Origin: Erwinia_E haradaeae_F
GTDB taxonomy: Bacteria; Pseudomonadota; Gammaproteobacteria; Enterobacterales; Enterobacteriaceae
Length of the DNA: 64,000 nucleotides
Direction: 5' to 3'
Assembly (NCBI RefSeq): GCF_900698855.1
Contig: NZ_LR217698.1
Location: 992,001-1,056,000, forward strand
Part shown: one piece after another, positions 23,038 through 34,489 of the stretch
Layout of the letters: every line of letters starts with the position of its first letter
Position numbering within the stretch: the stretch's first letter is position 1
The notes under the pieces: model-generated
The model's database searches: none
Told to the model about the DNA's origin: nothing
The model's input: only the letters and a program-made list of their open reading frames with translations
Program-made: the position numbers and the translations under genes

Positions 23038-23313
23038 ATGGCACGCATAACCGTACAAAATGCAGTAAAAAAAATTGGTAATCAATTTGATCTAGTTCTG
23101 GTAGCAGCTCGACGAGCTCGTCAGATACAAAGTAGTGGAAAGATCCCTTTGGTACCAAAAAGAAATGATAAGTCTACAGTCATTGCTCTTCGAGAAATTG
23201 AACAAGGCCTTATTACCACGCATATTCTTGACATCTTGGATTGCCAAGAACGAACAGACCACACGAATAAGGAAGGGAAAGAAATCAAAAATATTAATAA
23301 AAATTATTTTTAA
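23038..23313 (+). CDS. rpoZ: RNA polymerase omega subunit
   Basis: Small subunit that binds the beta' subunit and aids RNA polymerase assembly. The 91-aa product equals the E. coli length. MARITVQNAVKKIGNQFDLVLVAARRARQIQ and VIALREIEQGLI match E. coli closely; the last 25 residues are divergent, as is usual for the family. CGAGG lies about 10 nt upstream of the ATG. The gene lies 61 nt after gmk and is probably co-transcribed with it. In E. coli omega contributes to a ppGpp site; spoT is not adjacent here. The stop codon lies inside a strong hairpin. Confidence 0.96.
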   Translation: MARITVQNAVKKIGNQFDLVLVAARRARQIQSSGKIPLVPKRNDKSTVIALREIEQGLITTHILDILDCQERTDHTNKEGKEIKNINKNYF

Positions 23314-23354
23314 GATTTAACAGATGACATTTTTGTGTTATCTGTTAAATCTTA
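23311..23354 (+). terminator. Long hairpin overlapping the rpoZ stop codon
   Basis: taagatttaacagatgaca (23311-23329) pairs with the segment 23336-23354 over 19 positions, with one G-T pair and a 6-nt loop. The rpoZ TAA is the first three bases of the left arm. No T run follows, so termination would be atypical; it may instead protect the 3' end of the mRNA. It is likely to end the gmk-rpoZ unit. Confidence 0.55.
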
Positions 23355-24255
23355 TGAATTAGATAGCCATCGCAAGAAAACTCTTAAAATTACAATATCT
23401 ATTCTCATTCTGAATATCTAAGATGTTCAGACTAATTCATTAGATAGAGAAAGATTTAATCTTTACATTTTACCTAACAAAACCATGATTTCTTATTGAA
23501 TAGAAAAACTATGATGATCAATTTAAAAAACATGTTGACTAACGACACAACGATATGCAAAATATTGATATTAATCGTGCTTATAATCAATAATAATCAA
23601 CACATTCTTCTTAAGAAGCCTTCCGATCTTATCTTATCTTATCTTAACACAAGCCTACTTACTGAGAATTTTTACTCTGAGACATGCTGTGTGTAAAATA
23701 AAAAACAAACAATATTCTTTCAATAAAAAGAATAACATTCTGTATTACATAGATAATCAATAAATATAATTAAAATATAATAAAATCTAAAAATAGATGC
23801 TTTAACAAACCGCTTTCCTGTACTTAAGTGCATTTATAATATCACATTATAGTTCATGATCTTTATGATTAATCTAAATAATTATAACTCCATATTTTGC
23901 AAATAAAATATTAATTCAAAAATTCTCATACTGGACACAAGAAAAAAAGAAAGAGTATCATAAATAAATTTTAAATCATGCTAAAAGTATCACTTTTACG
24001 CCTAATAATATCCTATATTTTGCGTCTATAAATAAGAAGGGTTAGGACAGGTCGCTGTATTTTACAGGATAAATAGTAATAATGTTTATCAGAGGGGCAT
24101 AGAGAAATGAATTAGCTTATAGATAAAATAATGACAGACTTAATTAAACTATCGAATATATAAATATTTAATATTCTACCTAGATACTGCACACGGTATA
24201 ACAATACCTGGACAGGTAACTGCAATATCAGTCAACTGAACAAGTAGGATTATAT
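23314..24255. other. Gene-free stretch between rpoZ and ansP
   Basis: 0.94 kb where spoT would lie in E. coli. No spoT, trmH or recG remnant could be read. A 66-codon frame at 23496-23696 has no recognisable features. The last 200 bp before ansP are slightly richer in GC than most gaps and include a small repeat acctg-ga-caggt (about 24208-24219), which could be part of an ansP control region. Confidence 0.65.
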
Positions 24256-25689
24256 ATGAACAAAGATAACAAAATGAGCGCAGCAAAACGCGCTTCAAAA
24301 AGACGTTGGTTAAACGCTCAAGACTCTGGTTATCATAAAGCAATGGACAATCGGCATGTTCAGATGATTGCTATCGGTGGAGCAATTGGAACAGGCCTAT
24401 TCCTTGGCGCCGGCGCTCGCTTACAAATCGCTGGACCAGCATTAGCATTAGTTTATTTGGTGTGTGGTGTTTTTTCATTCTTTATTTTACGGGCACTAGG
24501 TGAATTAGTACTACATCGTCCTTCGAGTGGAAGTTTTGTTTCTTACGCTCGTGAATTTTTAGGTGAAAAAGCTTCATATGTAGCAGGTTGGATGTATTTT
24601 TTAAACTGGGCCATGACTGGAATAGTTGATATTACAGCTGTTGCTCTATATATGCACTACTGGAGTGCTTGTAATGACATACCACAATGGGTATTTGCTC
24701 TCGGAGCTTTAGCTATTGTTGGAAGCATGAATATGGTCGGAGTCAAGTGGTTTGCCGAAATGGAATTTTGGTTTGCACTTGTCAAAGTACTCGCTATAGT
24801 TATATTTTTAATTGTAGGATCTCTTTTCTTAGGAAGCGGACAAACTTTAGATGGAAACACAACCGGCTTTCATTTAATTACTGACAATGGAGGTTTTTTT
24901 CCAAACGGTTTACTACCTGCTCTCGTGTTAATTCAAGGCGTAGTATTCGCATTTGCATCTATTGAGCTAGTAGGAACAGCAGCAGGCGAATGCAAAGATC
25001 CACAAAAAATATTACCGAAAGCTATTAATCGTGTGATCTGGCGTATTGGTCTGTTTTACGTTGGATCAGTAGTATTATTAGTTTTACTACTTCCTTGGAA
25101 CGCTTACCAAGCGGGACAAAGCCCTTTTGTTACTTTCTTCTCTAAATTAGGTCTACCATATGCTGGTAGCATTATGAATATTGTAGTGCTCAGTGCAGCA
25201 CTTTCAAGTTTAAACTCTGGCTTATATGCCACAGGACGTATTTTACGTTCTATGGCCATGGGTGGCTCAGCCCCTAAGTGCATGTCTAGGATGAGTAGTC
25301 AGCAAGTTCCATATATAGGAATTATCATGACTGTTGGTGTATATATCGTTGGTGTATATCTCAATTACATCCTCCCTTCTAGCGTCTTCGAAATCGTTCT
25401 AAATATCGCAACTCTGGGAATTATTTCGTCTTGGGGTTTCATTGTTATTTGTCAAATCCGATTACGTCAAGCAATTAAAGAGGGCAAAGCAGAGGATATT
25501 AGCTTTAAACTTCCGGGGTCTCCAGTTACATCTTGGTTAACTTTAATTTTCTTAATAAGCGTTTTAGGCTTAATGGCCTTTGATTATCCAAATGGAACCT
25601 ATACGATTGCATCAATACCATTATTAGCGGTAGTGCTTACTCTAGGCTGGCTCCGTGTTCGTAGGCGCGTGCACTCCCTGGCCCAATAA
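24256..25689 (+). CDS. ansP: L-asparagine permease AnsP
   Basis: Inner-membrane amino-acid:H+ symporter of the APC superfamily, by orthology importing L-asparagine. The match to E. coli AnsP runs throughout: AKRASKRRWLNAQDSGYHKAMDNRHVQMIAIGGAIGTGLFLGAG at the N-terminus, LGELVLHRPSSGSFVSYAREFLG, VDITAVALYMHYW, LDGNTTGFHLITDNGGFFP, and FKLPGSPVTSWLTL near the end. About twelve hydrophobic segments are visible. It is 477 aa against 499 in E. coli; the missing part is the charged cytoplasmic C-terminal tail after WLRVRRRV. AGGA lies 6 nt before the ATG. It stands alone with a hairpin after it. Other APC permeases are close relatives, so the substrate is inferred, but the orthology looks strong. 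Confidence 0.92.
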   Translation: MNKDNKMSAAKRASKRRWLNAQDSGYHKAMDNRHVQMIAIGGAIGTGLFLGAGARLQIAGPALALVYLVCGVFSFFILRALGELVLHRPSSGSFVSYAREFLGEKASYVAGWMYFLNWAMTGIVDITAVALYMHYWSACNDIPQWVFALGALAIVGSMNMVGVKWFAEMEFWFALVKVLAIVIFLIVGSLFLGSGQTLDGNTTGFHLITDNGGFFPNGLLPALVLIQGVVFAFASIELVGTAAGECKDPQKILPKAINRVIWRIGLFYVGSVVLLVLLLPWNAYQAGQSPFVTFFSKLGLPYAGSIMNIVVLSAALSSLNSGLYATGRILRSMAMGGSAPKCMSRMSSQQVPYIGIIMTVGVYIVGVYLNYILPSSVFEIVLNIATLGIISSWGFIVICQIRLRQAIKEGKAEDISFKLPGSPVTSWLTLIFLISVLGLMAFDYPNGTYTIASIPLLAVVLTLGWLRVRRRVHSLAQ

Positions 25690-27511
25690 AATAAACAAAC
25701 TATCTTCATAATAATTAATTAATATCTTGTATTTTCTAAATTCTTCTTGTTCGTAATGAAAAGAAGAATTTAGAAATAAATAAAAAAAATCAATATAACC
25801 AAACTTACTCCCAATTTAAAGAAAATGTCTTTCTATTCTAGTAATCAAATTATTATCTAGTAAAAAAATAAATATATAACATCCAAAACGAGTGTAAATA
25901 AAACTTAATTCCTTAAGATTTGTTATACAAAAATTCATTAATTAATAATTACTTATATTATAAATGTAATAAAATATTTATTATTATATTTTTAAGTGAA
26001 TTTTTCCTAATTAATAGAAATTGTACCTCCATTCTATTAGTTCTTATTAAAGAGTGAATAAATTTTCAATAATTCATAGACATACTTACAATTAAAGATC
26101 TATTGATTGTTAATAAAAACTAAAAACCCTCTATAATATTAAAATCTATATTTTGTTTATCTTAATTAAATTTATTAAAAAAATTAAAATCTCACTACTG
26201 AGCACATATATATAGAAAAAATAGATTAAAAACCAAAACTAAACTATTCATTAACCCGACATTACATCAGTTCACTACCATAATATACCTAATAACATTA
26301 GATCATAAAAATAGATTAACTAAATAATTTAGATTACAAACTATATCTATCAACACTAGTAATATAACTATATGCATGGAAAAAATGAATTTATTAATTT
26401 GAATTCTTCTTGGATATATCTAAAGAAATTATAAGCATCACTCAAATCTATTAATCATAAAAAACCTTGTTTATCATACTATTAATAAATTTAATCAAGA
26501 CTTAAGAACTCATATCAAATATATTTAATAGAAAATTTTTCTCTTAAGAAAATAATTCAAAATATAATTTCTATTTCTTTATACAAAATCCAGAATGAAA
26601 ATGAAATTTTTTTCCTATTTGAGTTAAATAATCTTAAAAATAATAAAATATGATCATTTATTCTAGAAAAGACAGGAAATAAGAAAATAATCACTATTAT
26701 AATAAAAATTATATTGATAGAATCTAAATTCTTTTATTTAAAGAATTAATAAGTGAGTTTTATTAAAACATAATATATTATATGTAGAAAACTAATCTGA
26801 CTGCAAAGTTACAGCTAAATATAAATCGCTATAATACATCTACAATAAACATGTCTTATTTTACGAAAACACTCATCTCAGTGAAAACTATTAATATGAT
26901 CAAAATCAAATTAACTATAATCACCATAGGTAATCTATACACTTATTCTTTACAAGAATATCAAAAATTCAGTAAAAATTTTTAAAAAGTTTTTTCTAAT
27001 CTGAAAATAGATGTTCTAGATATTATTATTTTCATTCAATTTATCTACAACTAATCCAATTAATCTTGGGAGAAAAATCATCAAATAAAGAAAAGTAATT
27101 TTCAAGTTCTTTGAATCAAAAAATTGTAATCAAACAAAAGATAACAATATTTTCTTTTGATTTTATATTTTTTACATATATGACAACCTCTCTTCTTACT
27201 AAATTAATTAATAAAAATCAATAAAATTAGAATTAAAATATTGTTAATCTTCTAGCAAAACAATATTAGATAATTTTTATCTAGTTAACATTGACTAAAA
27301 ATAAAACTTTTATTGTAATTATAAAAATGTATAACCTACTGCTTTTATTCAATTAATCCTTGTCAATTCAATTATTCTATTGAACGTATCTTTAATTATT
27401 TGAAAAACATTTGATCACATTAGATCTAAAGGTATTTTAACACTATCCTAATAAAAAAAATCGAATAGTTTTAGCATTATTTCTTATAATCTTCTGAAGC
27501 ATGCAATTTTA
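25690..27511. other. Gene-free AT-rich stretch between ansP and recD
   Basis: No supported gene in 1.8 kb between convergent ansP and recD. Apart from the ansP hairpin at 25733-25776 nothing structured or recognisable was seen. Confidence 0.7.
25733..25776 (+). terminator. Hairpin downstream of ansP
   Basis: tttctaaattcttctt (25733-25748) and aagaagaatttagaaa (25761-25776) are perfect 16-bp arms around a 12-nt loop, starting 43 nt after the ansP stop. What follows is A-rich rather than T-rich on this strand. Either a factor-assisted terminator or a 3'-end stabiliser. Confidence 0.5.
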
Positions 27512-29349
27512 CTAATGATGAATCTTATGCGCTAGACCACTCTGACATTTTACGTTCATTCTTATAGAACTCTCAAGCACCAATTGATTGGCGCAAATGG
27601 TCAAGAACTTTTTAGCACGAGTAATTGCTGTATAGAATAATTTTCGAGTCAAAATAGGCATGACCTGGGTGGGTAAAACCAATACCACATTCTCAAATTC
27701 TGAACCCTGAGCCTTATGTACTGTTATTACAAAAGCAGTCTGATGTAATGGTAATCGAGCAGGATCAATAGCTACCATACCTCCATTGGATAATAGAAAC
27801 CAAACTTGTAACTGTTCATGTTCATCCTTGATAGCTATACCAATGTCACCATTAGATAATTTAAGTTCCTTGCTATTATGAAGAATCATAACTGGACGTC
27901 CATGATACCAAGGACAATCTAAAAACATTTCATGACTAATAAACCCCTCCTGATATAACATATATTCAATAGACCGATTCATTCCTAATACACCATATAA
28001 ACCTTCACGTAACACACATAAAACCTGAAATCGACTAAAAGCATCTAAAACCGTATCTGGCCCTGACCCTTCCTTTAATTTTCTTAAATAATCGTAATAC
28101 CCTTTTATAATAATTTTTAAAATCTCATGATAATCAGAGTCTCCTGTTATTGTATAGTAAGTAATATCATTAAAGTTACTTGTTAATACTTTCTGAGCTA
28201 ATCTAATATTGCCTCTATTTACTGCTTCAGCTAGCTGTCCAATCCCGGATTCTATTTTAAAACGATAGTTTTTATGTAATAAGCAAATCATATTACCCAC
28301 TGATGAAAAATCGCTATATTCACGAGTAATAACGTTACAACCAGTTAAACGAGAAAGCTGAACAGCGCGATCAGCGCTATATCTATTATCAGAATAGTAA
28401 CATATATCAGAAAATACCGTTCCAGCTTCTACTGAAGATATCTGATCACGATCACCAAGAAAAATTACCCGCGTCTGACTGGGTAAAGCAGAAATTAAAT
28501 TATCAAACATTGATAAGTCAATCATAGAAGATTCATCAACTACGAGCACATCCACCGGAAGAGTGTTACAACTATTATAATACATATGTTGACTATCAAT
28601 TTTAGCCCCTAAAAGTCTATGTAGCGTTGTGGCCTCTAAAGGAAAACTCTCTAAATCACGATGATCTAAAATTAAGTTTTGTAAAAATAAACCTAGTTCT
28701 TTCGTTAATCGAGATGCTGCCTTACCGGTTGGCGCAACCACTTTAATAGACTGAGGTGATAACGATAAATTAATTAAACTAGCTAAAATCTTTGCTACCG
28801 TAGTTGTCTTTCCTGTTCCGGGTCCACCAGAAATTACTGATATTTGAGATGTAAGCGCGACTGCAGCCGCAATCTTTTGCCAGTCTAATCGATCCTCCTG
28901 ACCAAAATAAAAATCTAGTATCTCACGAATTTTACCTTCTTCTGAATGTACAAGAAAACTTTTATATCTTATAAAATCAAGTACGACCTCTTCGCTTTTC
29001 CACATATGGTGTAGATATAGACGCTGATTCTTTAATACTAATGGAGATGCTTTGGTCCCGTCACTGACTGCTGAATACATATATAATAATAACTCTACAT
29101 CTTTAGGCATGTTAATAGCCTGCCACATAGCTTGAGCTAACTCGTGATTTAAACCATAAAAAAAAAGTCTGGATGTATCTGTGATAAAGGAAGACATATA
29201 TGTCCAGCTCCAACATCACGACTTAACAATGCAGCTGCTAACATTAAAATAGAATTTTCCTCTCTTGCTATAACTTTAGCAAACTGCACATCAAAACAAT
29301 GAAATAAATTCTTCTCTTGTCCAAGATACAATAATTCTATTAATTTCAT
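27512..29349 (-). pseudogene. recD: Exonuclease V alpha subunit RecD, frameshifted at a T9 run
   Basis: RecD is the fast 5'-3' helicase subunit of RecBCD. The first part (29349 to about 29158) reads MKLIELLYLGQEKNLFHCFDVQFAKVIA…LAAALLSRDVGAGHICLPLSQ, collinear with the E. coli N-terminus. It then shifts frame at nine consecutive T on the coding strand (29158-29166). The second part (to 27512) continues with the Walker A motif GGPGTGKTTT, APTGKAASRLT, VVDESSMIDL, FLGDRDQISSVEAG and C-terminal VHKAQGSEF and YTAITRAKK, all intact. One extra T would restore an approximately 612-aa frame, against 608 in E. coli. So this may be a fresh pseudogene, a gene rescued by polymerase slippage, or a sequencing error. 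recB should lie just upstream but is absent; RecD alone is not known to work. Confidence 0.9.
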
Positions 29350-32300
29350 AATTTACATACCAAATTTATAATATTTAAAAAATACATGATATAAGTAAGA
29401 ACACCGTTACGCCATATTCAAAATACATTAATTTTGGATGTGAATAAAAAATCCAAATGAACATATTACTGTAAGTATTTACTATAAAATCTCACTGTTA
29501 ATGTTTGATTATATCTTTTTAAAATAAATATTAATCCTAAAACCCTATATTAATTAATATATAGATTCGTCTTCCTATTCATTAAAGTATAAATAACTAA
29601 TTGTCCTATAATAGGAATACACCTGTCTCTAAAATATTAGAGATACTATCATTCTCTATCTCTACCTAGAAGATAACTATTCTAAATTAACAATCAATAC
29701 ATATTCTTATTTTAACTCTAATCCTATCTCTAGAATTATTGTATAATTGACAAAAATTTTATGTAGGATAGATCTATAATGTTATATTATTTCTAATAAA
29801 AATGATAAACCAATATTATTTACTCAAAAACTACATAAACTAAAATTATATTTTATTAAAAATAATATGTAATATCCTAGATATTTATAAAACATCTTTC
29901 TCTAACTCTCTGTTTCTAATGTTCAAGGAAAATTCAATACTAATTAAAAATTATAAAATATATCTAATAATAAAAAAACTTTAAGTACCATGGTAATAAA
30001 TTAAATTTCATTCTCAATATTTTTACAATCTAAATCAAGTTAATTACTTTAAAAAAATTAAAAATTATCTAACACCCTCAATCTGATTTAAAATCAATAG
30101 TCTTAATAAAATTTAGCCTTAAATTTTATTAAGACTATTTATATATATTATGCTTATTTTTATATAAAATCTAAATAATATTTTTCAAATATGAATTACC
30201 CATTATAACATAAATCTATATTTATTATTAATACAAAAATAAAAATTTACTAATAAAGAAATTTAAATAATATTAAAAATATAGTGTCCAAACAACCACG
30301 AAGTAAAATGAAAACTCTTCTTCTCTTAATAAGAGAGAAAATTATTGAATTAAAAATACATTTTATATATAAATATTATCTGTTAATAATTGAATTAATA
30401 TGCAATTAAATTACATCGGTGCTAGAACAAAACAGAACGTTACTTATATATTAAATATTTATATATAAATATAAAAATGCTTAATATCACTTTCTATGTT
30501 CTTTTTTAAACTAACATCCACTTCTTTAATAAAAGAACTCTATTCAATATAAATCAATTCAAAAGATAGGATACCAATAATCTACAATCTGATATATCAA
30601 ATATACATATCTCATTAATAAACATTAAAAAAGAAAATTTGTAAAAATCAAAAATCAAATAATCGTAAAACAAATAATATTTTAATATTTAAAATAGAGA
30701 GATTATTACTTTTATAAAAATAGAGAATTCATTTTCTTAAAAAAATTAAAACAGAAGAATCATCACTGATCATAAATATTTCTATATGAATTATCTAATT
30801 TTACACTGACATTTAGAATAAAAAGAAAATGTTATGGTTAAAAACCCTATGATATACAGAAAATACCATATCTTCTTCTTGGCTAAAAAATAATATGTTT
30901 ATATAATCAATACTATACAATACATATGAGACATACTCCTACCACTTATCATCCCTGATTAACATAAAATCATTATCAAAATGAGATAGTCCTCATATGT
31001 TTCTTGTATAATAACTAATATAAACGAATAGCTCATCAAATTATATAATATCTAATCATATCAACTTTTCTTCTCTTTCAGACAAAAGAAAAAAGAAGTT
31101 TTTCCATAAAATGGATTATTATCAATTAGATTGTATTGATTTCTAATTATGCATGAAGAAATTATATACATTTTTTAAAAATTTTTCATATAAAAACAGA
31201 ACAACTAAAAATGTAAATAAATTACTTAGATAACCCATTGATTATTCGTAATACCGATTATATATTAATCTCCATTGTCATTACTCTATAATCCTTAAAA
31301 TTAATTAAAGAAATATTAAATACTTCCTAATTGGAATTTTATATTAATGTACTATCGACAATATATTTTATCTCGATTCTATATAAAATTAAATTAATTT
31401 AAATTTATTAGAATAACTTTTTAAGTTAGAACATTTGATCTCTGATATATCGAAAATACAGATTCTTAAACGTTATCAACCTATAAGAATCTAACTTTGT
31501 TAAAAACAATATGGATTTCCATTATATGACCATATCCAGATAACGAATATTATATAAAAAAATTATATATATCTATATTCTTATGATATAGTTTTTCATA
31601 TTGAAAAACTAGATGAAATCTATACAGATATACTGAAGCTACCTATCTTCATTGAAATTACATTAATATTATTATACTAAATTTAAATCTTAGATTTAAT
31701 CTTAATCTCATTAATAACACGTTCTACATATTAGTTCATTATAGATTATAAGATAATACTAATATAATTTTCTCCCTTCTGAACCTTCTCATCCCAAGAT
31801 GATAAAATCTATACCAAATAAATTAAATAATATATTTATAATATTTTAGCACTAAGAAAAATAAAGATATAAGATACTGAAGTCTAAATAACTTATATGC
31901 AAAATAATTTATTTAAATATTAATTAATCCTTTCATTTATCATATATAAATCTTAATTAACAATTAACAAATCATACTCATAAAACGTATTTTCTTAGAA
32001 ATCTTGACTAATGTCATATTGAATGATAATCAAAGATATAAACTTTAAAAAAAGTTTATATAAATTAATCAATGTTAAAATATTACACACTGAATATAAA
32101 CTTGTATTTTTTGAGCTGATTCTAGACAAATTAAATATAAAACATTCTCGTTAAGACACTGTAGTATCTAACTCTAACAATCCATGATGTAAAAAACCTA
32201 ATATTATATATACGTATTACTCATTTTCTTTAATACAAGAAATCCAATGATTATAAGATTTCACAACATCAAATATAGAAATAATATACACAATACTTCA

Positions 32301-32581
32301 GTTGTTAAACATAGAAAGATATGCTCTAATTTTTATTTATCAGTTTTTAAAAAAAGAAATATATCACTTATAAAATTAATATTTCTTTATAATTTTTCTA
32401 TCAACACTCACTATATTGAAATAATAAAATCTAATAAAGGATAAAAGTTGTAATCTATTAATGTACAAAACTTATCTATATCGCTCCTAAAGACTACATA
32501 ATATCAGTATACCATCTAACCTATACAACTCTATTATAAAAAGAACCATCATAGGTATTCATACAGGACTCAGTAATTATT
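29350..32581. other. Largest gene-free stretch, between recD and kdsD
   Basis: No supported gene in 3.2 kb. recB (and recC, ptrA) would be expected upstream of recD, but no remnant could be read. Inverted repeats are frequent: 30096-30139 (19-bp arms, listed separately), an 18-bp all-AT palindrome at 30455-30472, 31589-31611 (10-bp arms tagtttttca/tgaaaaacta) and 32036-32061 (11-bp arms atataaacttt/aaagtttatat). A 65-codon open frame at 32247-32444 is not recognisable. Confidence 0.7.
30096..30139. repeat. Perfect 19-bp inverted repeat, 6-nt loop
   Basis: aatagtcttaataaaattt (30096-30114) and aaattttattaagactatt (30121-30139) are exact reverse complements around agcctt. It lies 750 bp upstream of recD and 2.4 kb from kdsD, so it ends no known gene. 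Its sequence is unrelated to the repeat at 1970-2011, although the architecture is the same. Confidence 0.8.
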
Positions 32582-33565
32582 GTGAATTTCTTTAAATTAA
32601 AAAACTTTAATTTCCAGAAAGTAGGAAAAGAAGTTTTACAGATTGAACGAGAAGGGTTAGATCAGCTGGATCAGTATATCAATGAAAATTTCACCGATAC
32701 CTGTGAGCTAATTTATCAATGCCGTGGAAAAGTGGTAATTATGGGTATGGGGAAGTCAGGACATATTGCTAAAAAAATAGCGTCTACTTTTTCTAGCACT
32801 GGTACTCCTTCTTTTTTTTTACATCCTGCTGAAGCCAGCCATGGTGACTTAGGCATGATTGGTAATAATGATGTTATTCTTGCTATCTCCAACTCTGGAG
32901 AATCTTTAGAAATTTTAGCACTAATACCCTTATTAAGGTATCGTCAAATCCCATTAATTGCAATAACTGGTCATGAAAAAAGTACAATTGCCTGCTTCGC
33001 AAAGATACATTTGTGTGTAAAAGTACCACAAGAAGCGTGCTCACTAGGACTGGCGCCCACTAGTAGCACTACTGCCACATTAGTTATGGGCGATGCACTA
33101 GCTGTAGCGTTATTAAAATCTAGAGGCTTTACACAAGAAGATTTTGCTCTGTCTCATCCTGGTGGGGCACTAGGACGTAAACTCCTTATGCGAGTCGATG
33201 ATATAATGTGTTCTGGTGATGACTTGCCATGCATCCATCCTAACGCCTATTTACGTGAAGCTGTACTAGAAATGACATCTAAAAAAATGGGGATAATAGT
33301 AATCTGTGATCATAAAAAAAACATTGAAGGTGTCTTTACGAATTCTGATTTACGGAAAGTGTTTAACGATAATATTGATATTCATCGATCTCATATCGCC
33401 AACGTAATGACACCAAGAGGCATATCCGTACGACCTGGAACACTAGCAATTGAAGCTCTTAATACAATGAAAAAACACAATATTACTTCTATAATTATTT
33501 CTGACCAAAATCAACTTATTGGACTAGTTCATATACATGACATCTATCAAGCTGGTATAATTTGA
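32582..33565 (+). CDS. kdsD: D-arabinose 5-phosphate isomerase KdsD
   Basis: Makes D-arabinose 5-phosphate from ribulose 5-phosphate, the entry step of Kdo synthesis for the LPS inner core. The 327-aa product compares with 328 in E. coli. The SIS domain is at about residues 35-180 (VIMGMGKSGHIAKKIASTF, AISNSGES, LGLAPTSSTTATLVMGDALAVALL, LSHPGGALGRKLL), followed by two CBS domains (VDDIMCSGDDLP and NVMTPRG). I accept the GTG at 32582, since the product NFFKLKNFNFQKVGKEVLQIERE aligns from there. A run of nine T in frame encodes SFF at about residue 78, a site of possible slippage like that in recD. kdsC follows after a 0.9-kb gap instead of directly as in E. coli. Confidence 0.96.
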   Translation: MNFFKLKNFNFQKVGKEVLQIEREGLDQLDQYINENFTDTCELIYQCRGKVVIMGMGKSGHIAKKIASTFSSTGTPSFFLHPAEASHGDLGMIGNNDVILAISNSGESLEILALIPLLRYRQIPLIAITGHEKSTIACFAKIHLCVKVPQEACSLGLAPTSSTTATLVMGDALAVALLKSRGFTQEDFALSHPGGALGRKLLMRVDDIMCSGDDLPCIHPNAYLREAVLEMTSKKMGIIVICDHKKNIEGVFTNSDLRKVFNDNIDIHRSHIANVMTPRGISVRPGTLAIEALNTMKKHNITSIIISDQNQLIGLVHIHDIYQAGII

Positions 33566-34489
33566 TACATGATAGAAGTAATTTTAATATAAACCGCTCG
33601 ATTCTATTATCTGATTTCTTAAATAATTAAAAATTAATAGCATATTATAAAATCCGTAACAAGATGTTATTACTCCTCATCTGTTATAGATGAAATATAA
33701 AATTAAAGTGCTTCTTTTTCTCTCAAAAACAAACAATAACTTGATATGTAAAATTATTTTTTGTTAGTTTTTTAAAATTACTGAATAAAATCAACATGCA
33801 AAATATAATTTTTCTTTTAACATTTATACTCAAAAATAAATCATATCAAATATAGCTTGACTTATTCATTCACTCAATAATAAAACAAATTTGTTACATT
33901 ATATTGAGGTATTAATAAATAGATTATATTAAAAATTAATAATCAATACATATTATCATTAATCATGCAATATGCATTATTAATTATATAAATAATTAGA
34001 TAACATAAGATATATTCAATTTCTTTAATTCAATTATATGAATTACAATTAATAATATTATGATCGTCGATCATTATCACCAACCGCTTTCTTAAATCAT
34101 CAAAATGTATTTATTATCCCACATTAGTCTAGATGATTGACGTCTCTTGTATTCTCATGTATAAAAGATTAATGAATTTCAATTAATAGAAACCCTACCT
34201 TAATCTTAATTTTGATGATAAAAAATTCCTACTGAATTTAAATTCATCAATTTTCAAGATTATAATTAAAAAACTCTTTCCTAATATAAATTTCAACTAT
34301 AAAAGAAGTTAATATATCTACCAGATATAAATATATCTAAATCATATAACGAATTAATAAAGAGTCATAAAGAATCAATTTTTAATCATAATTAAATTAC
34401 ATCTTTTTCGTTCTAATCATAACATAACTACACATATTAATGATCATGCTATTCCATCAAATCTATTATCTAATGAGATCATAATAATT
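33566..34489. other. Gene-free stretch between kdsD and kdsC
   Basis: 0.92 kb with no supported gene. A bulged 9-bp hairpin (taacaagatg/catctgtta, about 33657-33686) lies 90 nt after kdsD and may terminate it. A 15-bp palindrome atgatcgtcgatcat is at 34060-34074. In E. coli the two genes are contiguous, so this gap is an insertion or an eroded segment. Confidence 0.65.

Noticed and set aside
23496..23696. 66-codon open frame where spoT would be expected
   Set aside because: No similarity to SpoT HD or synthetase motifs or to any family I recognise; rich in I, L and N as expected by chance.
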